The translations under genes and the position numbers were made by a program. A model generated the notes under the pieces. That model was given only the letters and a program-made list of their open reading frames with translations. It did not search any database and had not been told where the DNA came from. DNA of 64,000 nucleotides, from contig NZ_VWPH01000019.1 in NCBI RefSeq assembly GCF_008630535.1, forward strand, positions 62,001 through 126,000, read 5' to 3'. Every line of letters starts with the position of its first letter. Within the stretch, counting starts at the first letter, position 1. The stretch comes from Saccharopolyspora hirsuta (GTDB lineage: Bacteria > Actinomycetota > Actinomycetes > Mycobacteriales > Pseudonocardiaceae). This document shows positions 7,417 to 15,834 of the stretch, one piece after another.

Positions 7417-8613
7417 TCAGGCCGGTTGCCGGAACGGGTGGGCGCGGGCGATGAGCACCGCCGCGACCACCAGCGGCAGCACCCCGGCGAGGATCGGGAC
7501 CTGGATGCCCGCGACGGTCGCCAGCGCTCCACCGGCGAGCGCGCCCAGCGCTTCGGCCGCGCGCCCGACCGTGAGGTAGGTGCTGTTCACGCGGCCGAGC
7601 ATCTCCGCGGGGGAGCGGCGTTGACGGAGGGTCAACGAGGTCACGTTGAACATGGCGAAGGCGCCGCTGCTGAGCACCAGCGCCGCAGCGGTCCAGTACA
7701 CGTTGCTGGTCAGCCCGAGCACGAGGTGCGCGGAGGTCATGATGAGCACGGTCGCGCTCAGCACGCGCAGCGGCCCGAGCCTGGCCGACACCCGCGCGCA
7801 GAACGCACCGGCCACGACCCCGCCCAGCGCGCCGAAGGCCAGCAGCAGGCCGTAGACCTCGGCGCCGAGTCCGAGCACCCGCGTCACGTACAGCACCAGC
7901 AGCGCCAGGAGCGCGCCGTCGGCGACGGCGACCAGGCCGACGGCCAGGACCATGTTCCGGACCGGGCGGTCGCCGCGCAGCCAGCGGAAACCTTCGCGCA
8001 GATCCCGAACCACGCCGACCGCACCGGGCTGGCGCGGCCGGGCGGCGAACACCGACGGCAGGGTCAGCAGGAGCAGGGCGGACAGGCCGAGCCCGCCCGC
8101 GTTGAGCCCGAACGGCAGCGCGGCCGCGACGCCGAAGGCCCAGCCCCCGACCGCCGGTCCGGCCAGTTCGTTGCCGACCAGCCGACCGGCCATCAGCCGT
8201 CCGTTGGCGCGTTCCAGGCCGTTCGGGTCGACCAGCCGCGGCGCGGCCGTCGCCGCTGCGGTGTCGCGCACCAGCTCGCCCGAGCCGGTGATGAACGCGG
8301 TCAGGTAGATCAGCGGCAGGTTCACCGCGCCCGCCACCACCGACACCGACAGCACGGCGATCGCCAGCGCGCGGACCACGTCGACCGCGACCATGATCCG
8401 CCGCAGGTCGTAGCGGTCGACGACGGCGCCGACCCCCGGCCCGGCCAGCAGCCACGGGACCTGCTGCACGGCCGTCACGGCGACCACCGCGGCCGGTGCA
8501 TCGGTGACCTGCAACGCCAGCAGCGGGAACGCGGCCAGGCGGACCCCGTCGCCGAAATCGCTGAGGAACGCCGACAACCAGTACCGGGAGAAGTGGGTGC
8601 CGAGCATGCTCAC
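7417..8613 (-). CDS. MFS exporter (MFS_3/EntS-like)
   Basis: A 398-aa transporter of about 12 TM helices. The N-terminal LSAFLSDFGDGVRLAAFPLL and the loop GAVVDRYDLRR fit the MFS_3 group, which includes EntS-type siderophore exporters and macrolide or multidrug exporters. The start is either GTG 8613 or ATG 8607. The GGAGGGG element lies too close to the GTG, so the ATG is somewhat better placed. The gene is followed after 80 bp by the leader ORF and the ribosomal protection gene, all on the minus strand. Co-transcription would give efflux plus target protection, but the substrate is not shown by the sequence. Confidence 0.85.
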   Translation of the reverse strand: MSMLGTHFSRYWLSAFLSDFGDGVRLAAFPLLALQVTDAPAAVVAVTAVQQVPWLLAGPGVGAVVDRYDLRRIMVAVDVVRALAIAVLSVSVVAGAVNLPLIYLTAFITGSGELVRDTAAATAAPRLVDPNGLERANGRLMAGRLVGNELAGPAVGGWAFGVAAALPFGLNAGGLGLSALLLLTLPSVFAARPRQPGAVGVVRDLREGFRWLRGDRPVRNMVLAVGLVAVADGALLALLVLYVTRVLGLGAEVYGLLLAFGALGGVVAGAFCARVSARLGPLRVLSATVLIMTSAHLVLGLTSNVYWTAAALVLSSGAFAMFNVTSLTLRQRRSPAEMLGRVNSTYLTVGRAAEALGALAGGALATVAGIQVPILAGVLPLVVAAVLIARAHPFRQPA

Positions 8614-8688
8614 CCCCTCCAGGTCCGGCGTTGTCGCCGGATCTTAGCGGCGCCGGTCACCGGCCGCGTCCGGCGAACCGGTGCAGAA

Positions 8689-8719
8689 GCGGGGCGGACC
8701 GGAAACCGGCCCGCCCCGC
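8689..8719 (-). terminator. Strong hairpin after the PAP2 gene
   Basis: A 14-bp arm (8689-8702) pairs with 8706-8719 at 13 of 14 positions around an AAA loop, beginning 14 bp past the PAP2 stop. This is the most stable hairpin I noticed in this region and should separate the PAP2 and MFS transcripts. Confidence 0.7.
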
Positions 8720-8732
8720 GGCGCAATCGGTG

Positions 8733-9389
8733 TCAGAGGCGCGGAATCCGCACCGTCGGCTGCTCGGCCGCGCTGACCGCGGCGGGTTTCGCCCGGTACA
8801 TCGGCAGTTTCTCGACCAGCTGCGTCGCCGTCCGGGACAGCAGCAGCACCAGCACCGTCGAGACGAGCGCGCCGAACAGGAATCCGACCAGCACGTCGTG
8901 CGGGTAGTGGGCGCCGACGAAGACCCGGGAGAACGCCGTGCCCATCCCGAGGAGCAGCGCCGGGATTCCCAGCGCCCGCCAGGCCGCGAAAACGCCGAGA
9001 GCGGCCGCACCGGCGATGACCGAGTGGTTGCTGGGGAAGGACCAGTCGCCCGGTGGCGGGCACGCGACGATGGTGCTCACCTGCATCGCGCGGCACGGCC
9101 GCTCCTCCGCGACCAGCACCTTGAACAGCTCGCTCAGCGAGTAGGCGACCCCCACGCCCACCACGCCGAGCAGCGCGATCCCCAGCGCTCGCGCGGGCAT
9201 CCGCCGTGCTCGCCAGCAGGCGAGCAGCAAGAAGCCGAAGAGCAGCACCAGCGCTGCCTCGGTGAAGAAAGCGGCGAAGCCCTGCAACCAGCCCGGAGCG
9301 TCGGCGGCGAAACCCACCACGTCGCGGTACCACTCCGCGCTGATGTCGGGCACGCCTCCGGCCGAGTCCGGATTGCTCGCTCCTGCCAT
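8733..9389 (-). CDS. PAP2-family membrane phosphatase
   Basis: An integral-membrane lipid or pyrophosphate phosphatase of about 218 residues. All three acid phosphatase motifs are visible: KVLVAEERP (KX6RP), PSNHS (PSGH-like) and SRVFVGAHYPHD (SRX5HX3D). Five or six hydrophobic helices hold the active site on the outer face. Substrates in this family include undecaprenyl pyrophosphate and phosphatidic acid; nothing here decides between them. The frame is open to 9449. I prefer the ATG at 9389, but upstream ATGs at 9410 and 9449 remain possible because no site has a strong Shine-Dalgarno. A strong terminator follows. Confidence 0.88.
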   Translation of the reverse strand: MAGASNPDSAGGVPDISAEWYRDVVGFAADAPGWLQGFAAFFTEAALVLLFGFLLLACWRARRMPARALGIALLGVVGVGVAYSLSELFKVLVAEERPCRAMQVSTIVACPPPGDWSFPSNHSVIAGAAALGVFAAWRALGIPALLLGMGTAFSRVFVGAHYPHDVLVGFLFGALVSTVLVLLLSRTATQLVEKLPMYRAKPAAVSAAEQPTVRIPRL

Positions 9390-9567
9390 TGTCCGCCCGG
9401 CGTGCACCATTGCTGCCGATCGGTGTTCGAACACGTGTTGACCTGCCATCCCATTTCGATGCCGAACCCCTCGTGGAGGGGCGATGACGACGCCGCACCG
9501 GCGGTGGCGGGGGCACGTCGGTGCACCTTCCGCGGGGGTGCGCTCAGTCGAATCCGCCGGGGCCGTC

Positions 9568-10113
9568 TCAGCCAGGGTAGCCAGGCGGGAGCGGGGTCGG
9601 TCGCCGCGCGCGCTCCACCCCGTCGGCGACGAACTCCGACACGGCGTGCACCGCGTGCTGCCGCAGCAGCATCACCACCACCGGGTCCGCGGACGTGCTG
9701 GTCACCCGCACGCCGTCCGGAAGCCGTTCCACCCGCAGGTCCACCTGCCGGTGGTGCGCGAAGATGGCGGCGAACAGCGGATCGTCCTGCCGGATCGCCG
9801 CGCCGCGCTGCAGCCGCGACTGCATCTGCGCGACGTGCACGCGGATCTGCTCGGCCAGGTCGGCCGCCGGGCTCGTGGTGGTCGCGCGGATGCCGTACGA
9901 GTAGTGCTCCACCTCGCGCCGGATCTCCCGGTGGCGCACCAGGAGGTCCTGGACGACCAGCGCGTCGCGCCACAGCTCGGGATCCGCCGCGTCAGGGGTG
10001 AGCATCCAGTCGGGCAGCGGGGGATTCGGCGGTGGCCGCTCGCACGCGGTGAGCAGCGACAGCGCCGCGGCCGCGGCCAGGAACTCCCGCCGTGAACAGG
10101 TTCGGTACGACAT
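9568..10113 (-). CDS. Predicted lipoprotein of unknown function
   Basis: A 181-aa protein with a type II signal peptide: a basic start (CSRREF), a hydrophobic segment and the lipobox LLTAC with cysteine near residue 24. An RRxFLA pattern also resembles a Tat signal. The mature part is helical and charged, with REIRREVEHYSYGI and then ADLAEQIRVHVAQMQSRL. A C-terminal segment, LRVERLPDGVRVTSTSADP, resembles small uncharacterised bacterial proteins. It should be anchored to the outer face of the membrane. It lies between PAP2 and a permease on the same strand, with gaps too large to prove an operon. I do not recognise a function. Confidence 0.75.
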   Translation of the reverse strand: MSYRTCSRREFLAAAAALSLLTACERPPPNPPLPDWMLTPDAADPELWRDALVVQDLLVRHREIRREVEHYSYGIRATTTSPAADLAEQIRVHVAQMQSRLQRGAAIRQDDPLFAAIFAHHRQVDLRVERLPDGVRVTSTSADPVVVMLLRQHAVHAVSEFVADGVERARRPTPLPPGYPG

Positions 10114-10182
10114 GGGCGGCCCCGTCGGAGTGTGGGTACCACCAGGGTGCGTCCGGTGCGCGCCGCGCGCCGCGCGCAGCGG

Positions 10183-11154
10183 TCAGCGCGTCGGCAGCAG
10201 GCGCGGGACGGCGCGCACGTAGATCACCATGCCGACGACCTCGACCAGGGTCTGGGCGACCACGACGACCGCGGCGACGGCCAGGTGGTCCGGCAGGGCG
10301 AGGGCCAGCGGCAGGACCACCAGCGAATTGCGCGTCGCCCCGGTGAACACCACCGCCCGTCCGTCCGAGGTGTCCAGTCGGAGCAGACGGGCTACGGCCA
10401 TCCCGGCGAACGGCATCACCACCAGGAACACCACGTAGTGCGGCACCACCAGCGCCACGTCCGCGACCCGGCCGTCGAGCGCCGGGACCTGCGAGGCGAC
10501 CACGGTCAGCAACGTCATCGCCATCAGCGGGACCATCGCGGTGCTTGCGGCCTCGGCGACCTTCCGCCCGGCGGGCCGCCGCGCCGCCCAGGCCTGCGTG
10601 GCCCAGGCCAGTGCGAGCGGGATGACGATGAGCACCAGGAAAGCTTCGAGGAACGGTCCGACCGCCACCACGTCCGAGAGCTCACGCCCCAGGAACACCA
10701 GCAGGAACACCGGGAGCAGGAGCATCTGGGCGAGCAGCAGCAGGGGAGTGGCCGCCAGCAGCCGCCGACTGCTGCCGCCCGCCAGCCCGGAGAAGACGAT
10801 CACGTAGTCCACGCACGGCGTGAGCAGGACCAGCAGCACGCCCAGCCGCACGGCCAGATCGGCGGGCAGGAACGCGAACAGCACCGCCACGACCAGCGGC
10901 ACCACGACGAAGTTCACCACCAGCACGGCGGCGAGGAACCGCCCGGCGCGCAGCGAACGCGCCAGCTCCGCCGCCGGAACCTGCAGGAACGTCACGTAAA
11001 GCAGGGCGCCCAGCACCGGGTTGATCAGCGGTTCGAGACCGCTGCCCACCGCGGGCGCCGCCCGGCCCAGCAGCGCACCGAGCACCATCGCGGCGAGGTA
11101 GATCCCGACCTGGTGGCGTTCCAGCGCGGCCACCACGCCCCGCTCCTGATGCAC
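10183..11154 (-). CDS. SBF/ACR3-fold permease (possible arsenite/organic anion efflux)
   Basis: A 323-aa membrane protein with about ten helices. It resembles the bile acid:sodium symporter/arsenical resistance-3 superfamily, including LVLLTPCVDYVIVFSGLA and a second half-repeat around FTGATRNSLVVLPLALALP. The cysteine in TPCVDY sits where ACR3 transporters carry their conserved Cys, which favours metalloid export. However, no arsR or arsC accompanies it, so a different anion is possible. The GTG at 11154 is preceded by GGGAGGAGCGCA, a very good ribosome-binding site. Tandem internal symmetry is typical of the fold. Confidence 0.78.
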   Translation of the reverse strand: MHQERGVVAALERHQVGIYLAAMVLGALLGRAAPAVGSGLEPLINPVLGALLYVTFLQVPAAELARSLRAGRFLAAVLVVNFVVVPLVVAVLFAFLPADLAVRLGVLLVLLTPCVDYVIVFSGLAGGSSRRLLAATPLLLLAQMLLLPVFLLVFLGRELSDVVAVGPFLEAFLVLIVIPLALAWATQAWAARRPAGRKVAEAASTAMVPLMAMTLLTVVASQVPALDGRVADVALVVPHYVVFLVVMPFAGMAVARLLRLDTSDGRAVVFTGATRNSLVVLPLALALPDHLAVAAVVVVAQTLVEVVGMVIYVRAVPRLLPTR

Positions 11155-11216
11155 GTGCGCTCCTCCCGACCCGCCCCATTCTGGCCGTCGCCGGGGCCGG
11201 GACGGGCGCTGGGGGA

Positions 11217-11780
11217 TCAGGTGCGCGCAGCCGGTTCGGCCGCCGCGATCAGCTCGACCAGCTTCCCGGTGAACGCGGGCAGGTCCCCCGGCTGGCGGCT
11301 GGTCACCAGGTTGCCGTCGACGACCACCTCCTCGTCGAGCACCTCGCCACCGGCGTTGCGGAGGTCCGTGCGGATGCTGAAGAACGAGGTCAGCCGCCGG
11401 CCGCGCACCACGTCGGCCTCCACCAGGGTCCACGGGCCGTGGCAGATCGCGCCGACCGGCCTGCCGGAGCCGACGAAGTCCCGGACGAAGCCGACCGCTG
11501 CGGCGTCGCGGCGCAGGTTGTCCGGGTTGATCGTGCCGCCCGGCAGCACCAGCGCGTCGTAGTCGTCCACCGCGGCGTCGGCGACCTCGCGCTCGACGGG
11601 GTACCGGTCGCCCTTGTCGATGTCGTGGTTCATGGCCTGGATCTCGCCGCGGTGCGTCGAGAGCAGCTCCACCCGCGCCCCGGCGTCCTCCAGCGCCGCG
11701 CGCGGCTGGTCCAGCTCGACCTGCTCGACCCCGTCGGCGGCGAGGATGGCCACCCGGCGCCCGCGCAGCTCCTCGGTCAT
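11217..11780 (-). CDS. DJ-1/PfpI family protein (YhbO/YajL-like)
   Basis: A 187-aa cytoplasmic protein of the class I glutamine amidotransferase-like fold. The nucleophile elbow AICHGPW has its cysteine near residue 100, with an acidic residue in DGVEQVELDQP nearby. This is the PfpI/YhbO subgroup, variously assigned as protease, glyoxalase III or stress chaperone/deglycase; the true activity is debated. ATG 11780 is preferred, with AGAGGGG about 8 nt upstream; an in-frame GTG at 11789 overlaps that element. It is divergent from a TetR regulator, whose promoter region could also control it. Confidence 0.88.
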   Translation of the reverse strand: MTEELRGRRVAILAADGVEQVELDQPRAALEDAGARVELLSTHRGEIQAMNHDIDKGDRYPVEREVADAAVDDYDALVLPGGTINPDNLRRDAAAVGFVRDFVGSGRPVGAICHGPWTLVEADVVRGRRLTSFFSIRTDLRNAGGEVLDEEVVVDGNLVTSRQPGDLPAFTGKLVELIAAAEPAART

Positions 11781-11881
11781 CGTGCTCACCCCTCTTCCGC
11801 TGGTGTCCGGGAGCCGGTGCGGCTCCCGGGGCCCAGCGTCCGCTCCGCGGTGCGCTGTGCAAGTCGACGACCCGGTTGTAT

Positions 11882-11911
11882 TTGATCGGTCGGTCTGGAA
11901 AGAGGTACCGT
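11882..11911 (+). promoter_or_regulatory. Promoter/operator of the TetR gene
   Basis: TTGATC (11882-11887), an 18-bp spacer and TACCGT (11906-11911) form a plausible sigma-A promoter. The -10 ends 6 nt before ATG 11918, so the transcript may be leaderless. The -35 overlaps TGATCGGTCGGTC, which resembles the TGATCGATC core found twice in front of the downstream SDR gene. Confidence 0.5.
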
Positions 11912-11917
11912 CCGGGG

Positions 11918-12496
11918 ATGGCCAGGACCAAGGAGTTCGACCCGGACGTGGCGCTGCAGCGCGCCTTGGAGCTGTTCTGGGAACGCGGCTACGAAGCCAC
12001 CTCGACCGCGGAGCTGGTGGCCCACCTGGGCGTGGCGCGGGCCAGCATCTACGCCACCTTCGGCGACAAGCGGCAGCTCTACCTCAAGGCGCTGGAGCGC
12101 TACCTGCGGATCACCGACGAGTCGGTCGTCGAAGCGCTGTCCGCGGGGTCCGCGCTGGACGGCGTGCACCGGCTCATCGACCGGTACGCGGCGAAGGCGG
12201 CCGGGGACGTCGACCGGGTCGGCTGCATGGTCGTCAACGCGGCCGTGGAGTCGGCTGCGCGGGACGCCGACGTGCAGCGCCTGGTGGAGGCGAGCTGGTC
12301 GTTCCTGGAGGCGTCGCTGACCTCGGTGCTGGCCCGCGCCCGCGCCGAGGGCGATCTCCCGGCGGACCGGGACCCGCGGGCGCTCGCCCGGATGCTTCTG
12401 GTGTTCTTCCAGGGGATTCAGGTGATGGGCCGCGCGCCCGCCGACGCCGACCGGATCCGCGATGCGGCCGCCCAGATGCGTGCCCTGCTGGGGTGA
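11918..12496 (+). CDS. TetR/AcrR-family repressor
   Basis: A 192-aa regulator. The N-terminal helix-turn-helix spans about residues 8-52 (FDPDVALQRALELFWERGYE, then TAELVAHLGVARASIYATFG). The opening MARTKEFDPDVALQ and the C-terminal domain match the TetR_C_16-like group often linked to oxidoreductase genes. The ATG at 11918 is chosen because it sits 6 nt after a -10-like TACCGT. The neighbours are a divergent DJ-1 protein and a downstream SDR separated by about 107 bp that holds a 15-bp inverted repeat. It probably represses itself and the SDR; the effector is unknown. Confidence 0.9.
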   Translation: MARTKEFDPDVALQRALELFWERGYEATSTAELVAHLGVARASIYATFGDKRQLYLKALERYLRITDESVVEALSAGSALDGVHRLIDRYAAKAAGDVDRVGCMVVNAAVESAARDADVQRLVEASWSFLEASLTSVLARARAEGDLPADRDPRALARMLLVFFQGIQVMGRAPADADRIRDAAAQMRALLG

Positions 12497-12507
12497 GCGG
12501 ACCATTG

Positions 12508-12586
12508 TTGACTGATCGATCTCGAATGGTCTAACGTTCCTGCTCGACGTGAGGCGAAGTTCGCCGCAATACGAGATCGATCAGTC
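12508..12586 (+). promoter_or_regulatory. SDR promoter framed by a perfect 15-bp inverted repeat
   Basis: GACTGATCGATCTCG (12510-12524) and CGAGATCGATCAGTC (12572-12586) are exact inverted copies. A promoter TTGACT (12508-12513), 18 bp, TAACGT (12532-12537) has its -35 inside the left arm, while the right arm lies in the 5' leader before the ribosome-binding site AGGAGCT. This is a textbook repressor layout, most likely for the TetR protein just upstream. Confidence 0.68.
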
Positions 12587-12603
12587 CATATACAGGAGCT
12601 CCC

Positions 12604-13365
12604 ATGGTCGCCCGGTTCGACGGCAAGGTCGTGTTGGTCACCGGAGGTGCGGGCGGCATCGCCCGCGTCACCGCAGCCGCGTTCGCCCGCGAAGGGGCGA
12701 CAGTGGTGGTCAGCGGGCGCAGCGCCGACCCGCTCGCCGAGGTGGTGCGGGAGATCACCGGCGCCGGAGGTCGCGCCGACCACGTCGTCGCCGACGTCTC
12801 CGATCCGGAATCGGCCGCGCGGATGGTCAGCACGGTGGTCGAGCGGCACGGTGGGCTGCACGTGGCCTGCAACGCCGCCGGGATCCTCGGCGACGCCGCC
12901 CCGGTGGCCGACCTGCCGGACGAGACCTGGTCGCAGGTGCTGGCGGTGAACCTCACCGGGGTGTTCCTGTCGATGAAGCACGAGATCGCGCACATGCGCG
13001 CGCACGGCGGCGGTGCCGTGGTCAACATCGGATCCAACATCGGGACGCAGCAGCGCCGCCCGGGGGTCGGTGCCTACGCCGCGAGCAAGGCGGGCGTCAC
13101 GGCGCTGACCCGCACCGCGGCGCGCGAGCACATCGCCGACGGAGTGCGCATCAACGTCGTCAGCCCCGGCGGCACCGACACCTCGATGTCCTTCCTGCCG
13201 GGGGAGGACCGCGCGGCGCGCGATGCGCGGTTCGCGGCGGCGGTGCCGTCCGGGCGCGTCAGCACCCCGGCGGAGGTCGCTTCGGCCGTGCTGTGGCTGG
13301 CTTCCGACGACGCGGCGCACGTGATCGGGCACGAGCTGGTGATCGACGGCGGGGCCACCGCCTGA
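12604..13365 (+). CDS. Short-chain dehydrogenase/reductase (classical SDR)
   Basis: A 253-aa Rossmann-fold oxidoreductase. The cofactor glycine motif TGGAGGI is at residues 14-20, the NAG-type motif is CNAAG near 92, and the catalytic YAASK lies near 158-162, preceded by the active-site serine region NIGSNIG. An arginine in VVSGRSAD after the second beta strand suggests NADP(H) preference. The C-terminus ends in the common IDGGAT. ATG 12604 follows AGGAGCTCCC. Its promoter is framed by inverted repeats, so expression is probably induced when the upstream TetR repressor is released. The substrate cannot be named from sequence. Confidence 0.9.
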   Translation: MVARFDGKVVLVTGGAGGIARVTAAAFAREGATVVVSGRSADPLAEVVREITGAGGRADHVVADVSDPESAARMVSTVVERHGGLHVACNAAGILGDAAPVADLPDETWSQVLAVNLTGVFLSMKHEIAHMRAHGGGAVVNIGSNIGTQQRRPGVGAYAASKAGVTALTRTAAREHIADGVRINVVSPGGTDTSMSFLPGEDRAARDARFAAAVPSGRVSTPAEVASAVLWLASDDAAHVIGHELVIDGGATA

Positions 13366-13401
13366 GAGGCCCGCGGCGGCCGTCCCGCGCCGGGGCGGCC
13401 G

Positions 13402-14790
13402 TCAGTCCCGCGCGGCGGTGGGCCAGCGGGCGCCGTTCTCCCAGTAGGTGCCGATGCTCTCCAGCGAACGGCCCTTGGTCTCCGGGGCGAAGCGGTGCAC
13501 GAAGACCCAGGAGATCGCCGACAGCGCCAGGAAGATGCCGAACGTGGCGGCCCCGCCCAGCCCGTCCATGAGCGGCAGGAAGAACTGCGCCACGATCAGG
13601 TTCGCCACCAGATCGGCGGTCAGCATCAGCGACGCGCCGAGAGCGCGCAGGCGCGCCGGGAAGCTCTCCGAGGCGAACACCCACACCAGCGAGCCGAAGC
13701 CGAAGTTGAACCCGGCGGTGAACACCAGGATCGCCGCGAAGCCCCACCAGGAGCCGCCGGAGTCCAGCGAACCGGTGGCGAACACCAGGATCATGGCCAG
13801 GCTGGAGGCGATCATCGCGCTGATCCCGCCCAGCAGGATCGGCCGCCGCCCCACCCGGTCCACCACGAACAGCGAACCGATGGTGGCCAGCAGCGCCGCG
13901 CCCTGCACGATCGCGGGCAGCCCGATCACCGTGGCGTTGCCCTGGAAACCCATCTCCTCGAAGATGATCGGGCTGTAGTAGGTGATCGCGTTGATCCCGG
14001 TGATCTGGACCAGGAACCCGAGGCCGAGCACGAACAGGGTGGCCGTCGCGTACGGCTTGCGGAACATCTCGGCCAGCCGCCCGCTGCTCGTGGTCTCGAT
14101 GTCCGCGCGGATCTCGGCCAGCTCGCGGTCGACGTCTGCGCCGGGATCGACCAGCCGCAGGGTGCGCCGCGCCTCCTCGTGGCGTCCTTTGAGGACGTAC
14201 CAGCGCGCTGTGTCGGGCAGCTTCACCAGCAGGAACATCACCAGCACCGACGGCACCGCGGACAGCGCGAGCATCAGCCGCCAGTTCCCGGACTCGGCCA
14301 GGCTCCAGTCCACCAGGTAGGCCAGGAGCACGCCGGTCACGGTGGCGACCTGGTAGCCGACGACCAGTGCGCCGCGGATCGCCGCCGGTGCCGACTCGGC
14401 CAGGAAGATCGGCGTCACCACCAGCGACAACCCGATGCTGATGCCGAGGAAGAAGCGCGAGACGTCCAGCCACAGGATGTCGGAGACCAGCCCGGACCAG
14501 ACGGCGAACACCGCGTACCCGGCCACCACGACCAGCATGGTCGCCTTGCGCCCGATCGCGGTCGCCAGCTTCCCGGCCAGCAGCGCGCCGACGATGTTGC
14601 CCGCCACCAGCACGGTGGTCACGCTGCCCTGCAGCGCCGGGGAGAGGTCCATCTCCTCGGTGATGAACAGCAGGGCACCGGAGATGTTGCCGATGTCGTA
14701 GCCGTAGATGACGCCGATCGTCGCCGCGGCCACGACGATCCGCAGCGCCAGCGGCGAGGTGACGCCCAGCGCGGGGGAGGCTCCGGACAT
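13402..14790 (-). CDS. Sugar porter family MFS transporter
   Basis: A 462-aa proton-coupled sugar symporter of the SP family with 12 TM helices. Signature elements are GYDIGNISGALLFI in helix 1, the GRKATM loop, VDRVGRRPILLGG between helices 8 and 9, and the C-terminal PETKGRSLE. The QITGINAITYYSPIIFEEMG segment is the helix-7 sugar-binding region typical of xylose, arabinose, galactose and inositol porters. ATG 14790 has AAGGAGGGTGTC. It lies downstream of the SIS-domain gene on the same strand, so it may import an amino sugar or hexose handled by that enzyme. That link is inference from proximity. Confidence 0.92.
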   Translation of the reverse strand: MSGASPALGVTSPLALRIVVAAATIGVIYGYDIGNISGALLFITEEMDLSPALQGSVTTVLVAGNIVGALLAGKLATAIGRKATMLVVVAGYAVFAVWSGLVSDILWLDVSRFFLGISIGLSLVVTPIFLAESAPAAIRGALVVGYQVATVTGVLLAYLVDWSLAESGNWRLMLALSAVPSVLVMFLLVKLPDTARWYVLKGRHEEARRTLRLVDPGADVDRELAEIRADIETTSSGRLAEMFRKPYATATLFVLGLGFLVQITGINAITYYSPIIFEEMGFQGNATVIGLPAIVQGAALLATIGSLFVVDRVGRRPILLGGISAMIASSLAMILVFATGSLDSGGSWWGFAAILVFTAGFNFGFGSLVWVFASESFPARLRALGASLMLTADLVANLIVAQFFLPLMDGLGGAATFGIFLALSAISWVFVHRFAPETKGRSLESIGTYWENGARWPTAARD

Positions 14791-14856
14791 GACACCCTCC
14801 TTGTGCGGTCTGCTTCTGGGGGAACGTTTCCGAGAGGCGCTGCGCCAGAACGGGTT

Positions 14857-15738
14857 TCAGGGCAGCACGACGGATCGGCTGAGGTTGCGCGGGCGGTCGG
14901 GGTCGATGCCGCGCCGCTCCGCCAGCCCGACCGCGAGCAGCTGGGCGCGGACCAGCTCGGCCATCGGATCGGCGGCGTGGTGCACGAACGCGGCGCCGGT
15001 GCGGCGGATCTCCTCGGCGAGCCCGGGTGGTTCGCCGCCGAACAGCCACGTCGCGCGCCCGGGTTCGGCGATGCTCACCGGCCCGTGCCGGTACTCCAGC
15101 GCCGGGTAGGACTCGGTCCACACCCCGGCCGCCTCGCGGAGCTTGAGCGCCGCCTCGTGCGCGATGCCCGCTGACCACCCGGTGCCCAGGAAGGTGAACT
15201 GCTGAGCTTCCAGCAGTTCTGCGGGCAGCTGCGCACTGAGGACGGCTTCCGCCTGGTCAGCGGCTTCGGTGATGCGGTGACCCAGGTGCGTGCGCAGCAG
15301 TGCGAGAGTGCTTGTGGCGAAACGGGTTTGCACGACCGACCGCTCGTCGCAGAACGACAGGTCGACCACTTCGTCGGCGGCACCGCGCACTTCGGCCGGG
15401 GTTGCGGTCAGCACGACGGTCGGCGATGTGCCGCGCACCGCGGCCAGGAGCTGGTGGACCTCGGTGGTGGTGCCGGAGCGCGTGAGGGCCACGATCCGGT
15501 CGTAGCGCCGAGACCTCGGCATCTCCGAAGCGGCGAAGGCGTCGGTGATGCCCAGGCCCGCCTGCTCCCGCAGCGCGGCGTAGGACTGCGCCATGAACCA
15601 GGACGTCCCGCAGCCGATCGCGGCGACGCGCTCGCCCGGTCGCGGCAGCACGTCGCGGACCGTCTCGGCGAGCTCGGCGGCGCGCCGCCAGCACCCGGGC
15701 TGGCTGGTGATCTCGGACAGGGTGGACGACTGCGCCAT
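14857..15738 (-). CDS. SIS-domain sugar isomerase/deaminase (GlmS/AgaS-like)
   Basis: A 293-aa protein with tandem SIS phosphosugar-binding domains. The first is marked by AAIGCGTSWFMAQSYAALRE and ALTRSGTTTEVHQLL, the second by FLGTGWSAGIAHEAALKLRE and YPALEYRHGPVS. The ending RNLSRSVVL resembles the C-terminus of GlmS-type isomerases. There is no glutaminase domain, so it is expected to isomerise and/or deaminate an amino-sugar phosphate, for example galactosamine-6-P, rather than make glucosamine-6-P. ATG 15738 follows GGAGGAACGCGCG. Operator-like repeats lie about 50 bp upstream, and a DeoR gene is directly upstream. The exact sugar is inferred from the nearby GH109 gene. Confidence 0.87.
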   Translation of the reverse strand: MAQSSTLSEITSQPGCWRRAAELAETVRDVLPRPGERVAAIGCGTSWFMAQSYAALREQAGLGITDAFAASEMPRSRRYDRIVALTRSGTTTEVHQLLAAVRGTSPTVVLTATPAEVRGAADEVVDLSFCDERSVVQTRFATSTLALLRTHLGHRITEAADQAEAVLSAQLPAELLEAQQFTFLGTGWSAGIAHEAALKLREAAGVWTESYPALEYRHGPVSIAEPGRATWLFGGEPPGLAEEIRRTGAAFVHHAADPMAELVRAQLLAVGLAERRGIDPDRPRNLSRSVVLP

Positions 15739-15786
15739 CGCGCGTTCCTCCGGACCGTCGGCGGATGAAACAGCGCGAGCTTAGGG

Positions 15787-15829
15787 TGATCGAAAATGAT
15801 GGAGCAATGCTCCATTCGATCAAAATTGA
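15787..15829 (-). promoter_or_regulatory. DeoR-type operator region upstream of the SIS gene
   Basis: Two direct repeats, GATCGAAAATGA (15788-15799) and GATCAAAATTGA (15818-15829), are spaced 30 bp start to start. A perfect 17-bp palindrome ATGGAGCAATGCTCCAT (15799-15815) lies between them. AT-rich repeated sites of this kind suit DeoR-family repressors, and the deoR-like gene ends 6 bp away. Confidence 0.6.
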
Positions 15830-15834
15830 ACACC

